A stretch of DNA of 64,000 nucleotides from Pseudomonas putida (GTDB lineage Bacteria; Pseudomonadota; Gammaproteobacteria; Pseudomonadales; Pseudomonadaceae), in assembly GCF_022627325.1 (NCBI RefSeq), contig NZ_JAETZZ010000001.1, positions 124,001 to 188,000 on the forward strand. The letters are read 5' to 3'. Position numbers and translations under genes: made by a program. The notes under the pieces were generated by a model. It was given only the letters and a program-made list of their open reading frames with translations. It was not told where the DNA came from and ran no database searches. Positions 35,499-46,030 of the stretch are shown one piece after another (positions within the stretch are counted from its first letter, which is position 1; every line of letters starts with the position of its first letter).

Positions 35499-38270
35499 AT
35501 GGGCGAACTGGCCAAAGAAATCCTCCCGGTCAATATCGAAGACGAACTGAGACAGTCTTACCTCGACTACGCGATGAGCGTGATTGTCGGGCGAGCGCTG
35601 CCCGATGCACGTGACGGCTTGAAGCCCGTGCATCGTCGCGTTCTCTATGCGATGAGCGAACTGGGCAACGACTGGAACAAGCCGTACAAGAAATCCGCCC
35701 GCGTGGTCGGTGACGTGATCGGTAAGTACCACCCGCACGGCGACACTGCGGTCTACGACACCATCGTGCGTATGGCCCAGCCCTTCTCGCTGCGCTACCT
35801 GCTGGTCGACGGCCAGGGCAACTTCGGTTCGGTCGACGGCGACAACGCCGCGGCGATGCGATACACCGAAGTGCGCATGGCCAAGCTGGCCCACGAGCTG
35901 CTGGCCGACCTGCACAAAGAAACCGTCGACTGGGTGCCCAACTACGACGGCACCGAGCAGATCCCGGCGGTCATGCCTACCCGCATCCCCAACCTGCTGG
36001 TCAACGGTTCCAGCGGTATTGCCGTGGGCATGGCGACCAACATTCCGCCGCATAACCTCGGTGAAGTCATCGACGGCTGCCTGGCGCTGATCGACAACCC
36101 GGAAGTCACCGTCGACGAGCTGATGCAGTTCATCCCCGGCCCCGACTTCCCGACTGCCGGCATCATCAACGGCCGCCAGGGCATCATCGAGGCGTACCGT
36201 ACCGGCCGTGGCCGCATCTACATGCGCGCGCGCTCCGAGATCGAAGACATCGACAAGGTCGGTGGCCGCCAGCAGATCGTCGTCACCGAGCTGCCGTACC
36301 AGCTGAACAAGGCGCGTCTGATCGAAAAGATCGCCGAGCTGGTCAAAGAGAAGAAGATCGAAGGCATCACCGAGCTGCGCGACGAGTCCGACAAGGACGG
36401 TATGCGCATCGTCATCGAGCTGCGCCGCGGCGAGGTGCCGGAGGTGGTGCTCAACAACCTCTATCAGCAAACCCAGCTGCAGAGCGTGTTCGGCATCAAC
36501 GTGGTGGCACTGATCGACGGCCGCCCACGTGTGCTCAACCTCAAGGACCTGCTCGAAGCGTTCGTCCGCCACCGCCGTGAGGTGGTCACGCGCCGTACCG
36601 TGTTCGAGCTGCGCAAGGCCCGTGAACGTGGCCACATCCTTGAAGGCCAGGCGGTCGCGCTGTCCAACATCGACCCGGTCATCGCCCTGATCAAGGCATC
36701 GCCAACGCCGTCCGAGGCCAAGGAAGCACTGATTTCCACTGCCTGGGAATCCAGCGCCGTGCAGGTCATGGTCGAGCGCGCCGGCGCCGATTCCTGCCGC
36801 CCGGAAGACCTGCCGGAACAATACGGCCTGCGCGAAGGCAAGTATTACCTGTCGCCGGAACAGGCCCAGGCGATCCTCGACCTGCGCCTGCACCGCCTGA
36901 CCGGCCTGGAGCACGAGAAGCTGCTGGCCGAGTACCAGGAAATCCTCGAGCAGATCGGCGAACTGATCCGCATCCTCAGCAGCGCCGAGCGCCTGATGGA
37001 AGTGATCCGCGAAGAACTCGAAGCGATCCGCGCCGAATACGGCGATGCGCGCCGCACCGAAATCCTCAACGCCAGCCACGACCTCAACTACGGCGACATG
37101 ATCCCGGAAGAAGAGCGCGTGGTGACCATCTCCCACGGTGGCTATGCCAAGACCCAGCCGTTGTCCGCTTACCAGGCCCAGCGCCGTGGCGGTAAAGGCA
37201 AGTCGGCGACCGGCGTGAAGGACGAGGACTACATCGAACACCTGTTGGTCGCCAACAGCCACGCCACCCTGCTGCTGTTCTCGAGCAAGGGCAAGGTGTA
37301 CTGGAAGAAGACCTACGAGATCCCAGAGGCATCCCGCGCTGCGCGTGGCCGCCCGCTGGTCAACCTGCTGCCGCTGGAGGAGGGTGAGCGCATCACCGCC
37401 ATGCTGCAGATCGACCTCGAGGCCCTGCAGCAGAGCGCCGACCCGGACGAAGAGCTGGAGGACGGCGACGAGGGCGTGATCGAAGGTGAAGTGGTCGAGG
37501 TTGAAGAAGTCGACGAAGAAGACGGCGACACGCCTGAGTGGGTGGCTGAGCCGACCGGCGCGTACATCTTCATGGCCACTGCTTCCGGTACCGTCAAGAA
37601 AACCCCGCTGGTGCAGTTCGCCCGTCCGCGCTCCAATGGCCTGATCGCCTTGAAGCTCAAAGAAGGTGACACCCTGATTGCCGCGGCCATCACCGATGGC
37701 GCCAAGGAAGTCATGATGTTCTCCGACGCCGGCAAGGTGATCCGCTTCGCCGAGAGCGTGGTGCGCGAAATGGGCCGTACCGCCCGTGGTGTGCGCGGCA
37801 TGAAGCTGGGCAAGGGCCAGCAGATCATCTCGATGCTGATCCCGGAGTCTGGCGCGCAGATCCTCACAGCATCCGAGCGTGGCTTTGGCAAGCGTACCCC
37901 GCTGTCCAAGTTCCCGCGCCGCGGCCGTGGTGGCCAGGGCGTGATCGCCATGGGTACCAAGGGGCGCAACGGCCTGCTGATCGGTGCTATCCAGGTGCAG
38001 GAAGGTGAAGAGATCATGCTGATCTCCGACCAGGGCACCTTGGTGCGGACACGGGTTGGCGAGGTATCCAGCCTCAGCCGGAACACCCAGGGCGTAACCC
38101 TGATCAAGCTGGCTGCAGACGAAACGCTGGTAGGCCTGGAGCGTATCCAGGAGCCTTCCGAGGAAGAGCTCGACGAACTGCTCGGGACGGACGAGGAGGG
38201 CGTTGAAGTCGAGGCGCCGGAAGCGGCGGACGATGACAATGCGGGCGCCGAAGAGGCACCGCAAGAGTAA
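35499..38270 (+). CDS. gyrA: DNA gyrase subunit A
   Basis: The catalytic breakage-reunion subunit of DNA gyrase. The 923-residue protein has catalytic Arg121-Tyr122 (AAMRYTEVR) and the quinolone-determining region [13 protein letters not shown] with Thr83 and Asp87, the normal susceptible residues in Pseudomonas. The C-terminal beta-pinwheel holds the GyrA box QRRGGKG. An acidic insertion in that domain (about 645-685, rich in Glu and Asp) and the acidic C-terminus are typical of pseudomonads. It is followed by a terminator before serC. Confidence 0.96.
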   Translation: MGELAKEILPVNIEDELRQSYLDYAMSVIVGRALPDARDGLKPVHRRVLYAMSELGNDWNKPYKKSARVVGDVIGKYHPHGDTAVYDTIVRMAQPFSLRYLLVDGQGNFGSVDGDNAAAMRYTEVRMAKLAHELLADLHKETVDWVPNYDGTEQIPAVMPTRIPNLLVNGSSGIAVGMATNIPPHNLGEVIDGCLALIDNPEVTVDELMQFIPGPDFPTAGIINGRQGIIEAYRTGRGRIYMRARSEIEDIDKVGGRQQIVVTELPYQLNKARLIEKIAELVKEKKIEGITELRDESDKDGMRIVIELRRGEVPEVVLNNLYQQTQLQSVFGINVVALIDGRPRVLNLKDLLEAFVRHRREVVTRRTVFELRKARERGHILEGQAVALSNIDPVIALIKASPTPSEAKEALISTAWESSAVQVMVERAGADSCRPEDLPEQYGLREGKYYLSPEQAQAILDLRLHRLTGLEHEKLLAEYQEILEQIGELIRILSSAERLMEVIREELEAIRAEYGDARRTEILNASHDLNYGDMIPEEERVVTISHGGYAKTQPLSAYQAQRRGGKGKSATGVKDEDYIEHLLVANSHATLLLFSSKGKVYWKKTYEIPEASRAARGRPLVNLLPLEEGERITAMLQIDLEALQQSADPDEELEDGDEGVIEGEVVEVEEVDEEDGDTPEWVAEPTGAYIFMATASGTVKKTPLVQFARPRSNGLIALKLKEGDTLIAAAITDGAKEVMMFSDAGKVIRFAESVVREMGRTARGVRGMKLGKGQQIISMLIPESGAQILTASERGFGKRTPLSKFPRRGRGGQGVIAMGTKGRNGLLIGAIQVQEGEEIMLISDQGTLVRTRVGEVSSLSRNTQGVTLIKLAADETLVGLERIQEPSEEELDELLGTDEEGVEVEAPEAADDDNAGAEEAPQE

Positions 38271-38287
38271 GCAAGCGCAACAACCCG

Positions 38288-38314
38288 AACGGGGCGACCA
38301 AGGTCGCCCCGTTT
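38288..38314 (+). terminator. Terminator hairpin after gyrA
   Basis: A perfect 12-bp inverted repeat (AACGGGGCGACC and complement) with a two-base centre starts 17 bases after the gyrA stop. Only a short TT follows, so termination efficiency is uncertain. Confidence 0.65.
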
Positions 38315-38330
38315 GACTGATTACAGGCCG

Positions 38331-38371
38331 GTGGGGGCCGGCTTGCCGGCGATGGGCTGCGAAAGCGGCCC
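38331..38371 (+). repeat. REP-type element
   Basis: A single plus-oriented copy, GTGGGGGCCGGCTTGCCGGC followed by GATGGGCTGCGAAAGCGGCCC, lies between gyrA and serC. The trailing GGGCTGC-GCGGCCC segment echoes tails seen at other copies. Confidence 0.7.
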
Positions 38372-38447
38372 CGATTCCACCGGGCTTCCCTGCAGGGCCA
38401 GGCCTGCAAGTTACGATTTTGTTCTATTTGGCAGAGCGAGAGTGGAT

Positions 38448-39533
38448 GTGAGCAAACGAGCCTTTAACTTCTGCGCAGGCCCTGCCGCGCTTCCTGAAGC
38501 TGTCCTGCAGCGCGCCCAGGCCGAAATGCTGGACTGGGGTGGCAAGGGCTTGTCGGTGATGGAAATGAGCCATCGCAGCGACGATTACGTGGCCATCGCC
38601 GAAAAGGCCGAGCAGGACCTGCGTGACCTGCTGTCCGTCCCCTCCAACTACAAGGTCCTGTTCCTGCAGGGCGGCGCCAGCCAGCAGTTCGCCGAGATCC
38701 CGCTGAACCTGCTGCCGGAGAACGGGACTGCCGACTACGTCGAAACCGGTATCTGGTCGAAAAAGGCCATCGAAGAAGCGCGCCGTTTCGGCAACGTCAA
38801 CGTCGCCGCCAGCGCCAAGCCTTACGACTACCTGGCCATCCCTGGGCAGAACGAGTGGCAGCTGACCAAGAACGCAGCGTACGTTCACTACGCATCCAAC
38901 GAGACCATCGGCGGCCTGCAGTTCGACTGGGTACCGCAAACCGGTGACGTCCCGCTGGTGGTGGACATGTCCTCCGACATCCTCTCGCGCCCGATCGACG
39001 TGTCGCAGTACGGCCTGATCTACGCCGGCGCGCAAAAGAACATCGGCCCGAGCGGCCTGGTGGTGGTGATCGTCCGTGAAGACCTGCTGGGCCACGCCCG
39101 CAGCAGCTGCCCGACCATGCTCGACTACAAGGTCTCGGCCGACAACGGTTCGATGTACAACACCCCGGCCACCTATTCCTGGTACCTCTCGGGCCTGGTG
39201 TTCGAGTGGCTCAAGGAGCAGGGTGGCGTCGACGCCATGGAACAACGCAACCGCGCCAAGAAAGACCGCCTGTACGGGTTCATCGACGCCAGCGAGTTCT
39301 ACACCAACCCGATCAGCCACAACGCCCGTTCGTGGATGAACGTGCCGTTCCGCCTGGCCGATGAGCGCCTGGACAAGGCCTTCCTGGCCGGCGCCGATGC
39401 CCGTGGCCTGCTCAACCTCAAGGGCCACCGCTCGGTGGGCGGCATGCGCGCTTCCATCTACAACGCCCTGGGCCTGGACGCTGTCGAGGCGCTGGTGGCC
39501 TACATGGCCGAATTCGAGAAGGAGCACGGCTGA
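38448..39533 (+). CDS. serC: Phosphoserine aminotransferase SerC
   Basis: A PLP enzyme of serine and pyridoxal-phosphate synthesis, converting 3-phosphohydroxypyruvate to phosphoserine. The start is GTG, giving MSKRAFNFCAGPAALP, the standard family beginning. The PLP lysine is in YAGAQKNIGPSG near 198, and the phosphate-binding GGASQQF is near 76. The 361-residue length is normal. The stop and the pheA start share a base (TGATG), so the two are coupled. Confidence 0.95.
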   Translation: MSKRAFNFCAGPAALPEAVLQRAQAEMLDWGGKGLSVMEMSHRSDDYVAIAEKAEQDLRDLLSVPSNYKVLFLQGGASQQFAEIPLNLLPENGTADYVETGIWSKKAIEEARRFGNVNVAASAKPYDYLAIPGQNEWQLTKNAAYVHYASNETIGGLQFDWVPQTGDVPLVVDMSSDILSRPIDVSQYGLIYAGAQKNIGPSGLVVVIVREDLLGHARSSCPTMLDYKVSADNGSMYNTPATYSWYLSGLVFEWLKEQGGVDAMEQRNRAKKDRLYGFIDASEFYTNPISHNARSWMNVPFRLADERLDKAFLAGADARGLLNLKGHRSVGGMRASIYNALGLDAVEALVAYMAEFEKEHG

Positions 39534-40627
39534 TGTCCGAACATGAGCTCAAGGCGCTGCGCGTGCGCATCGACAGCCTTGACGAGAAAATCCTCGAGCT
39601 GATCAGCGACCGCGCCCGTTGCGCCCAGGAAGTGGCCAAGGTCAAGACCGCCTCGCTGGCCGAGGGCGAGCAGCCGGTGTTCTACCGCCCTGAGCGTGAA
39701 GCTGCCGTGCTCAAGCGTGTGATGGAACGCAACAAGGGGCCGCTGGGCAACGAAGAGATGGCGCGGTTGTTCCGCGAGATCATGTCGTCCTGCCTGGCCC
39801 TGGAAGAACCGCTGAAAATCGCCTACCTGGGGCCTGAAGGCACCTTCACCCAGGCCGCGGCCATGAAGCACTTCGGCCACGCAGTGATCAGTCGGCCGAT
39901 GGCTGCCATCGACGAAGTGTTCCGTGAAGTGGCTGCCGGCGCCGTCAATTTCGGCGTGGTGCCGGTGGAAAACTCCACGGAGGGTGCGGTCAGCCACACC
40001 CTGGACAGCTTCCTTGAGCACGACATGGTGATCTGCGGCGAAGTGGAGCTGCGCATCCACCATCACCTGTTGGTGGGCGAAAACACCAAGACCGACAGCA
40101 TCACCCGCATCTACTCCCATGCCCAGTCGTTGGCCCAGTGCCGCAAATGGCTGGACGCGCACTACCCGAATGTGGAGCGCGTGGCGGTGTCGAGCAATGC
40201 CGAGGCGGCGAAGCGGGTCAAGGGTGAGTGGAATTCGGCGGCGATCGCCGGCGATATGGCGGCCAACCTGTACGGGTTGACCCGCCTGGCCGAGAAGATC
40301 GAAGACCGCCCGGACAACTCCACGCGCTTCTTGATGATCGGCAACCAGGAAGTGCCGCCGACTGGCGACGACAAGACGTCGATCATCGTTTCGATGAGCA
40401 ACAAGCCAGGTGCCTTGCACGAATTGCTGGTACCGTTCCATGACAATGGCATCGACCTGACCCGCATCGAGACCCGCCCGTCGCGCAGTGGCAAGTGGAC
40501 CTATGTGTTCTTCATCGACTTCGTTGGCCACCACCGCGACCCGCTGATCAAGGCGGTGTTGGAGAAGATCAGCCAAGAGGCTGTGGCGCTGAAGGTGTTG
40601 GGTTCGTATCCAAAGGCGGTGCTTTGA
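39533..40627 (+). CDS. pheA: Bifunctional chorismate mutase/prephenate dehydratase (P-protein)
   Basis: Catalyses the first two steps from chorismate to phenylpyruvate. The 364 residues contain an AroQ-type chorismate mutase domain (about 1-90, LRVRIDSLDEKILELISDR), a prephenate dehydratase domain (about 97-275, YLGPEGTFTQAA and the catalytic TRF in NSTRFLMIG), and a C-terminal ACT domain (about 285-360, NKPGALHELL with the ESRP-like ETRPS) for phenylalanine feedback. Coupled to serC by a TGATG junction. Confidence 0.95.
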   Translation: MSEHELKALRVRIDSLDEKILELISDRARCAQEVAKVKTASLAEGEQPVFYRPEREAAVLKRVMERNKGPLGNEEMARLFREIMSSCLALEEPLKIAYLGPEGTFTQAAAMKHFGHAVISRPMAAIDEVFREVAAGAVNFGVVPVENSTEGAVSHTLDSFLEHDMVICGEVELRIHHHLLVGENTKTDSITRIYSHAQSLAQCRKWLDAHYPNVERVAVSSNAEAAKRVKGEWNSAAIAGDMAANLYGLTRLAEKIEDRPDNSTRFLMIGNQEVPPTGDDKTSIIVSMSNKPGALHELLVPFHDNGIDLTRIETRPSRSGKWTYVFFIDFVGHHRDPLIKAVLEKISQEAVALKVLGSYPKAVL

Positions 40628-40637
40628 TCCAAGCTCG

Positions 40638-40834
40638 CCGGGGCCGCTATGCGGCCCATCGCCGGCAAGCCGGCTCCCACCGGTACAGCGCAGGCCCAAA
40701 ATTCGCGCCGTACCTGTAGGGCCCAGCTTGCCATCGATGGCCAGCAAAGCAGCCCACAGGCACAGCCCAAACCGTAAAACTTGCGCCGTACCTGTGGGAG
40801 CCGGCTTGCCGGCGATGGGCTGCACAGCAGCCCC
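40638..40834. repeat. REP cluster between pheA and tyrA-aroA
   Basis: Three related copies: minus-oriented at 40638-40690 (CATCGCCGGCAAGCCGGC), a decayed copy at about 40714-40755 (CAGCTTGCCATCGATGG), and a plus-oriented copy at 40793-40834 (GGGAGCCGGCTTGCCGGC) with the GGGCTGCACAGCAGCCCC tail. The phrases CGGTACAGCGCAGGCCCAAA and GGCACAGCCCAAACCG suggest the middle part arose by duplication. It fills nearly all of the 253-base gap. Confidence 0.7.
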
Positions 40835-40880
40835 CTGCGGTCTCACAGACTGTCCTGATTTCTGAACAGGGTTCGCACCA

Positions 40881-43121
40881 GTGGTAATTGCAGCAAACAA
40901 CAAACCCGCACCACTCATCGGCCGCCTCGTCGTGGTGGGCCTGGGTCTGATCGGCGGCTCCTTCGCCAAAGGCCTGCGTGAAAGCGGCCTGTGCCGCGAA
41001 GTGGTCGGCGTCGACCTGGACGCCCCTTCACGCAAGCAAGCTGTGGCCCTGGGTGTGGTCGACCGCTGCGAAGAAGACCTCGCCGCCGCCTGTGTCGGCG
41101 CCGACGTCATCCAGCTGGCGGTGCCGATCCTGGCCATGGAAAAGCTCCTCGCCCGCCTGGCACAACTGGACCTGGGCAACGCCGTCATCACCGACGTCGG
41201 CAGCGCCAAAGGCAACGTGGTGCGTGCTGCGCGTGAAGTGTTCGGCGAGCGCCTGCGCCACTTCGTGCCCGGCCACCCCATCGCCGGGTCCGAACAAAGC
41301 GGGGTGGAGGCCTCCAACGCCACCCTGTTCCGCCGCCACAAGGTCATCCTCACGCCCCTGCCCGAAACCGACCCCGCCGCCCTGGCCCTGGTCGACCGCC
41401 TGTGGCGTGCGCTGGATGCCGACGTGGAGCACATGCCGGTCGAGCGCCACGACGAAGTGCTGGCCGCCACCAGCCACTTGCCACACCTGCTGGCGTTCGG
41501 CCTGGTCGATTCGTTGGCCAAGCGCAATGAAAACCTTGAGATCTTCCGGTACGCTGCCGGTGGTTTCCGCGATTTCACCAGAATCGCCGGCAGCGATCCG
41601 ACCATGTGGCATGACATATTCCTCGCCAACCGCGAGGCTGTCTTACGCACCCTGGACACTTTTCGCAGCGACCTCGACGCCTTGCGCGACGCGGTCGATG
41701 CAGGGGACGGGCACCAGTTGCTGGGTGTATTCACCCGCGCTCGGGTTGCCCGCGAGCATTTCAGTAAAATCTTGGCCCGCCGGGCCTATGTGGACGCTAT
41801 GAACGCCAACGATCTGATTTTCCTGGCCCAACCGGGTGGCCGCCTGACCGGGCGAATCCGCGTACCGGGCGACAAGTCGATTTCCCACCGTTCGATCATG
41901 CTCGGCTCCCTGGCCGAAGGCACGACCGAAGTCGAAGGCTTCCTCGAAGGTGAGGACGCCCTGGCGACCCTTCAGGCTTTCCGTGACATGGGGGTGGTCA
42001 TCGAAGGCCCGAACCACGGCCGCGTGACCATTCACGGTGTGGGCCTGCACGGCCTCAAGCCACCGCCCGGCCCGATCTACGTGGGCAACTCCGGCACCTC
42101 GATGCGCCTGCTCTCGGGCCTGCTGGCCGGCCAGTCGTTCGACGTGACCATGACCGGCGACGCGTCGCTGTCCAAGCGCCCGATGAACCGCGTGGCCAAC
42201 CCGCTGCGTGAAATGGGTGCTGTGGTCGAGACCGGCCCGGACGGCCGCCCACCGCTGACCATCCGCGGTGGCCACACCCTCAAAGCGCTGACCTACACGC
42301 TGCCGATGGCCAGTGCCCAGGTCAAATCCTGCTTGCTGCTGGCTGGCCTGTACGCCGAGGGCAAAACCACCGTTACCGAGCCTGCGCCCACCCGTGACCA
42401 CACCGAGCGCATGCTGCGCGGCTTCGGCTATGCGGTAGAGTCCAACGGCCCGGTAGCTTCGCTGCAGTCCGGCGGCAAACTCACTGCCACCCGCATCGAA
42501 GTGCCAGCAGACATCTCGTCGGCCGCGTTCTTCCTGGTGGCAGCCTCCATCGCCGAGGGCTCGGAGCTTGTGCTCGAACATGTCGGCATCAACCCGACCC
42601 GCACCGGTGTCATCGACATCCTGCGCCTGATGGGCGGCGACATCACCCTGGAAAACCAGCGTGAAGTCGGCGGTGAGCCGGTGGCCGACCTGCGGGTGCG
42701 CGGTGCCAAGCTCAAGGGTATCGATATCCCTGAGCACCTGGTGCCGCTGGCCATCGACGAATTCCCGGTGCTGTTCGTGGCCGCCGCCTGCGCCGAAGGG
42801 CGCACCGTGCTGCGTGGCGCCGAAGAGCTGCGGGTGAAGGAGTCTGACCGCATCCAGGTGATGGCCGACGGCCTGATCGCCCTGGGCGTGAAGTGCGAGC
42901 CGACCCCCGACGGCATCATCATCGACGGTGGCCAGATTGGCGGTGGCGAAGTGCATGGCCACGGCGACCACCGCATCGCCATGGCCTTCAGCGTTGCCTC
43001 GCTGCGCGCCAGCGCACCCATCCGCATCCATGATTGCGCCAACGTCGCCACCTCGTTCCCCAACTTCCTCGCGCTGTGCGCCGAAGTGGGTATTCGCGTG
43101 GCAGAAGAGGGCAAGTCGTGA
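40881..43121 (+). CDS. aroA: Fused prephenate dehydrogenase / 5-enolpyruvylshikimate-3-phosphate synthase
   Basis: A 746-residue fusion. The N-terminal TyrA domain (about 1-300, [12 protein letters not shown] near 18) makes 4-hydroxyphenylpyruvate; the C-terminal AroA domain (about 307-746) makes EPSP. The EPSP synthase is of class II type: [19 protein letters not shown], the SAQVK motif and NPTRTG. The GNSGTSMR loop has Gly where glyphosate-insensitive CP4 has Ala. The start is GTG; an internal ATG at 41800 could give free AroA. AACAACAA in codons 6-8 resembles a Crc/Hfq target. The stop overlaps cmk (GTGA). Confidence 0.93.
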   Translation: MVIAANNKPAPLIGRLVVVGLGLIGGSFAKGLRESGLCREVVGVDLDAPSRKQAVALGVVDRCEEDLAAACVGADVIQLAVPILAMEKLLARLAQLDLGNAVITDVGSAKGNVVRAAREVFGERLRHFVPGHPIAGSEQSGVEASNATLFRRHKVILTPLPETDPAALALVDRLWRALDADVEHMPVERHDEVLAATSHLPHLLAFGLVDSLAKRNENLEIFRYAAGGFRDFTRIAGSDPTMWHDIFLANREAVLRTLDTFRSDLDALRDAVDAGDGHQLLGVFTRARVAREHFSKILARRAYVDAMNANDLIFLAQPGGRLTGRIRVPGDKSISHRSIMLGSLAEGTTEVEGFLEGEDALATLQAFRDMGVVIEGPNHGRVTIHGVGLHGLKPPPGPIYVGNSGTSMRLLSGLLAGQSFDVTMTGDASLSKRPMNRVANPLREMGAVVETGPDGRPPLTIRGGHTLKALTYTLPMASAQVKSCLLLAGLYAEGKTTVTEPAPTRDHTERMLRGFGYAVESNGPVASLQSGGKLTATRIEVPADISSAAFFLVAASIAEGSELVLEHVGINPTRTGVIDILRLMGGDITLENQREVGGEPVADLRVRGAKLKGIDIPEHLVPLAIDEFPVLFVAAACAEGRTVLRGAEELRVKESDRIQVMADGLIALGVKCEPTPDGIIIDGGQIGGGEVHGHGDHRIAMAFSVASLRASAPIRIHDCANVATSFPNFLALCAEVGIRVAEEGKS
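40896..40903 (+). promoter_or_regulatory. Candidate Hfq/Crc motif in the tyrA-aroA start region
   Basis: AACAACAA, an exact AANAANAA match, lies 15 bases after the GTG start codon, inside the ribosome footprint where Hfq-Crc binding would block initiation. No other evidence of control is visible. Confidence 0.35.
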
Positions 43122-43804
43122 ATGCTCAAGCGCCGGTCATCACCATCGATGGCCCGAGCGGCTCGGGCAAGGGTACGGTCGCAGGCCTGTTGGCGCGCGA
43201 ACTGGGTTGGCGGTTGCTGGATTCCGGCGCGCTTTACCGTCTGCTGGCGTTCAACGCCAGCAACCACGGTGTCGACCTGACCAACGAAGAGCTGCTCAAA
43301 AAACTGGCCGCCCATCTGGATGTGCAATTCATCGCCGCCGAGCCGGGTAAGCTGCAAAAAATCATTCTCGAAGGTGAGGACGTCAGCAATGTCATCCGCA
43401 CCGAGACGGTGGGTGCCGGGGCGTCGATGGTCGCCTCCCTGCCGGCAGTGCGTGAAGCCCTGCTGCAGCGCCAGCGCGCTTTCCGCGAAGCGCCGGGCCT
43501 GATCGCCGATGGCCGCGACATGGGTACCGTGGTGTTCCCCGACGCGCCACTGAAGGTGTTTTTGACCGCCAGTGCCGAGGAGCGTGCCCGCCGCCGCTAC
43601 CTGCAGTTGAAGGGCAAAGGCGATGATGTTAGTCTGTCGAGTCTGCTAGATGAGATTCGTGCGCGCGATGAGCGCGACACCCAGCGCGCAGTGGCCCCGC
43701 TCAAGCCGGCGGCCGATGCCATACAGCTGGATTCCACGGAGCTGTCCATCGAGCAGGTGCTGCACCGTATCAGGAGCGAGCTCGCCCAGCGCGACTTGGT
43801 CTGA
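43118..43804 (+). CDS. cmk: Cytidylate kinase
   Basis: Phosphorylates CMP and dCMP with ATP. The 228-residue protein has the P-loop GPSGSGKGT near residue 11, the DSGALYR substrate segment, [11 protein letters not shown] and the lid [13 protein letters not shown]. The GTG start overlaps the aroA stop (GTGA), as expected in the conserved aroA-cmk-rpsA order. AGAGGG lies upstream as a ribosome site. Confidence 0.95.
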   Translation: MNAQAPVITIDGPSGSGKGTVAGLLARELGWRLLDSGALYRLLAFNASNHGVDLTNEELLKKLAAHLDVQFIAAEPGKLQKIILEGEDVSNVIRTETVGAGASMVASLPAVREALLQRQRAFREAPGLIADGRDMGTVVFPDAPLKVFLTASAEERARRRYLQLKGKGDDVSLSSLLDEIRARDERDTQRAVAPLKPAADAIQLDSTELSIEQVLHRIRSELAQRDLV

Positions 43805-43927
43805 TCGTCAGGAAAGCAGGCAGGGGCACCAGTCAACGTCCTGCCCGTTTTCCTTTACTTAACGAAACCCACATTGTCTGGAGTGTGGCGATGGGCGTCT
43901 GTTTCGCCCGAATCTACAGGAATTAAA

Positions 43928-45604
43928 ATGAGCGAAAGCTTTGCAGAACTCTTTGAAGAAAGCCTGAAAACCCTTAATCTTCAGCCGGGTGCGATCATCT
44001 CCGGTATCGTTGTCGACATCGACGGCGACTGGGTTACCGTACACGCTGGCCTGAAGTCCGAGGGCGTCATCCCGCTCGAGCAGTTCTACAACGAAGCTGG
44101 CGAGCTGACCATCAAGGTCGGTGACGAAGTTCACGTTGCGCTGGACGCGGTCGAAGACGGCTTTGGCGAAACCAAACTGTCCCGTGAAAAAGCCAAGCGC
44201 GCCGAGTGCTGGATTGTTCTGGAAGCAGCTTTCGCCGCCGAAGAAGTGGTCAAGGGCGTTATCAACGGTAAGGTTAAGGGCGGCTTCACTGTCGACGTTA
44301 ACGGCATCCGTGCGTTCCTGCCGGGCTCCCTGGTTGATGTCCGCCCTGTGCGCGACACCACCCACCTGGAAGGCAAAGAGCTGGAATTCAAGGTCATCAA
44401 GCTGGACCAGAAGCGCAACAACGTTGTCGTTTCCCGTCGCAGCGTGCTGGAAGCCGAGAACTCCGCCGAGCGCGAAGCCCTGCTGGAAACCCTGCAGGAA
44501 GGCCAGCAAGTCAAAGGTATCGTCAAGAACCTCACCGACTACGGCGCATTCGTGGACCTGGGCGGCATCGACGGCCTGCTGCACATCACCGACATGGCTT
44601 GGAAGCGCATCAAGCACCCATCGGAAATCGTTAACGTTGGCGACGAAGTCGACGTACGCGTTCTGAAGTTCGACCGTGAGCGTAACCGCGTTTCGCTGGG
44701 TCTGAAGCAGATGGGCGAAGATCCGTGGGTTGCTATCACTGCGCGTTACCCAGAAGGTACCCGCGTACAGGCTCGCGTTACCAACCTGACCGACTACGGC
44801 TGCTTCGCTGAGCTGGAAGAAGGCGTTGAAGGTCTGGTACACGTTTCCGAAATGGACTGGACCAACAAGAACATCCACCCGTCGAAAGTCGTTCAGGTTG
44901 GCGACGAAGTGGAAGTCATGGTTCTGGACATCGACGAAGAGCGTCGTCGTATCTCCCTGGGCATCAAGCAGTGCAAGTCCAACCCATGGGAAGACTTCTC
45001 CGGCCAGTTCAACAAGGGTGACAAGATCACCGGTACCATCAAGTCGATCACCGACTTCGGTATCTTCATCGGCCTGGACGGCGGCATCGACGGCCTGGTT
45101 CACCTGTCCGACATCTCCTGGAACGAAACCGGCGAAGAAGCCGTACGTCGTTTCAAGAAGGGCGACGAGCTGGAAACCGTCATCCTGTCGGTTGACCCAG
45201 AGCGCGAGCGCATCTCCCTGGGCATCAAGCAGCTGGAAGACGATCCGTTCTCCAACTTCGTTGCTGTCAACGACAAGGGCGCTATCGTCAAGGGCATCGT
45301 GAAAGAAGTTGACGCCAAAGGCGCCATCGTTACCCTGGCCGACGACATCGAAGCCACTCTGAAAGCTTCCGAAATCAGCCGTGACCGCGTTGAAGACGCG
45401 CGTAACGTTCTGAAGGAAGGCGAAGAGATCGAAGCCAAGATCATCAGCGTTGACCGCAAATCGCGCGTCATCAGCCTGTCGATCAAGTCGAAAGACGACG
45501 CTGAAGAGCGTGAAGCCATCCAGAGCCTGAAAAACGCTCCGGAAGCGGCTGCCGATACCACCATGGCTGCGCTGCTGCGCGAAGCAATGGCCAAGCAGAA
45601 CTAA
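43928..45604 (+). CDS. rpsA: 30S ribosomal protein S1
   Basis: The large mRNA-binding ribosomal protein, 558 residues with six S1 OB-fold repeats; the central four are the most alike ([32 protein letters not shown]). Codon choice shifts towards that of highly expressed genes. The ATG follows an A-rich leader with AGGAATTAAA. A small imperfect hairpin (GGCAGG/CCTGCC at 43819-43845) stands between cmk and rpsA and may be part of a leader. A strong terminator follows. Confidence 0.96.
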   Translation: MSESFAELFEESLKTLNLQPGAIISGIVVDIDGDWVTVHAGLKSEGVIPLEQFYNEAGELTIKVGDEVHVALDAVEDGFGETKLSREKAKRAECWIVLEAAFAAEEVVKGVINGKVKGGFTVDVNGIRAFLPGSLVDVRPVRDTTHLEGKELEFKVIKLDQKRNNVVVSRRSVLEAENSAEREALLETLQEGQQVKGIVKNLTDYGAFVDLGGIDGLLHITDMAWKRIKHPSEIVNVGDEVDVRVLKFDRERNRVSLGLKQMGEDPWVAITARYPEGTRVQARVTNLTDYGCFAELEEGVEGLVHVSEMDWTNKNIHPSKVVQVGDEVEVMVLDIDEERRRISLGIKQCKSNPWEDFSGQFNKGDKITGTIKSITDFGIFIGLDGGIDGLVHLSDISWNETGEEAVRRFKKGDELETVILSVDPERERISLGIKQLEDDPFSNFVAVNDKGAIVKGIVKEVDAKGAIVTLADDIEATLKASEISRDRVEDARNVLKEGEEIEAKIISVDRKSRVISLSIKSKDDAEEREAIQSLKNAPEAAADTTMAALLREAMAKQN

Positions 45605-45622
45605 GTTCTGTTTGATCGGTGT

Positions 45623-45653
45623 AAAAAAGGTGGCCTTCGGGCCACCTTTTTTT
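45623..45653 (+). terminator. Rho-independent terminator after rpsA
   Basis: A stem AGGTGGCC / GGCCACCT with a TTCG tetraloop is flanked by six A and seven T residues. This is a textbook intrinsic terminator. Confidence 0.95.
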
Positions 45654-46030
45654 ATACCCAAAATTCCCCACCCCAACGCCACTCCCCCGGTAAGACCCAG
45701 CTTGCCGGCGATGTCCTGCAAAGCAGGCCCAACCGCGTCGACACCACCGCGCAAAGCATCGCCCAGTGCACAGCCAAGCTCTGTATGCCCAGCGTAAAAA
45801 GCGTACCCTCCAGCCCGCTCATTCCAATCCCGAAATCCCCCCAGCCTAACGCCATCCCCTGTATATCCCGGCCCGCCCACGCTCCCCCACAAAGCTCCCC
45901 CAGCCTTATTTCCGAACACTCCAATCTTGAATTTTTTTATTAAGTCAAGAACCACCCTGTTCAAATCCTTCCGAGCGTGCTACAAACTGATTAAGCAATG
46001 ATCTAGCTGCTTGATAACGAAGGGAAAAAT
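45654..46030. other. Intergenic region rpsA-ihfB with decayed REP and ihfB promoter area
   Basis: No gene is supported. A decayed REP copy (CAGCTTGCCGGCGATGTCC) is at 45694-45730. Two similar C-rich stretches, near 45661 and 45833, form an imperfect direct repeat. The last 100 bases are A+T-rich. TAGCTGCTTGATA at 46004-46016 matches the IHF consensus (reverse complement) with one mismatch, and TGCTACAAA near 45979 is a weak extended -10. Autoregulation of ihfB is plausible. Confidence 0.4.

Noticed and set aside
35739..35760. Thr at GyrA position 83 as a quinolone-resistance change
   Set aside because: Thr83 is the wild-type residue in Pseudomonas; Asp87 is also intact.
35472..38264. A 930-codon open frame antisense to gyrA, and an 880-codon frame antisense to the NAGGN synthetase (12791-15433)
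   Set aside because: High-G+C DNA keeps antisense frames open; both lie wholly opposite well-identified genes, have no family motifs and no ribosome sites.
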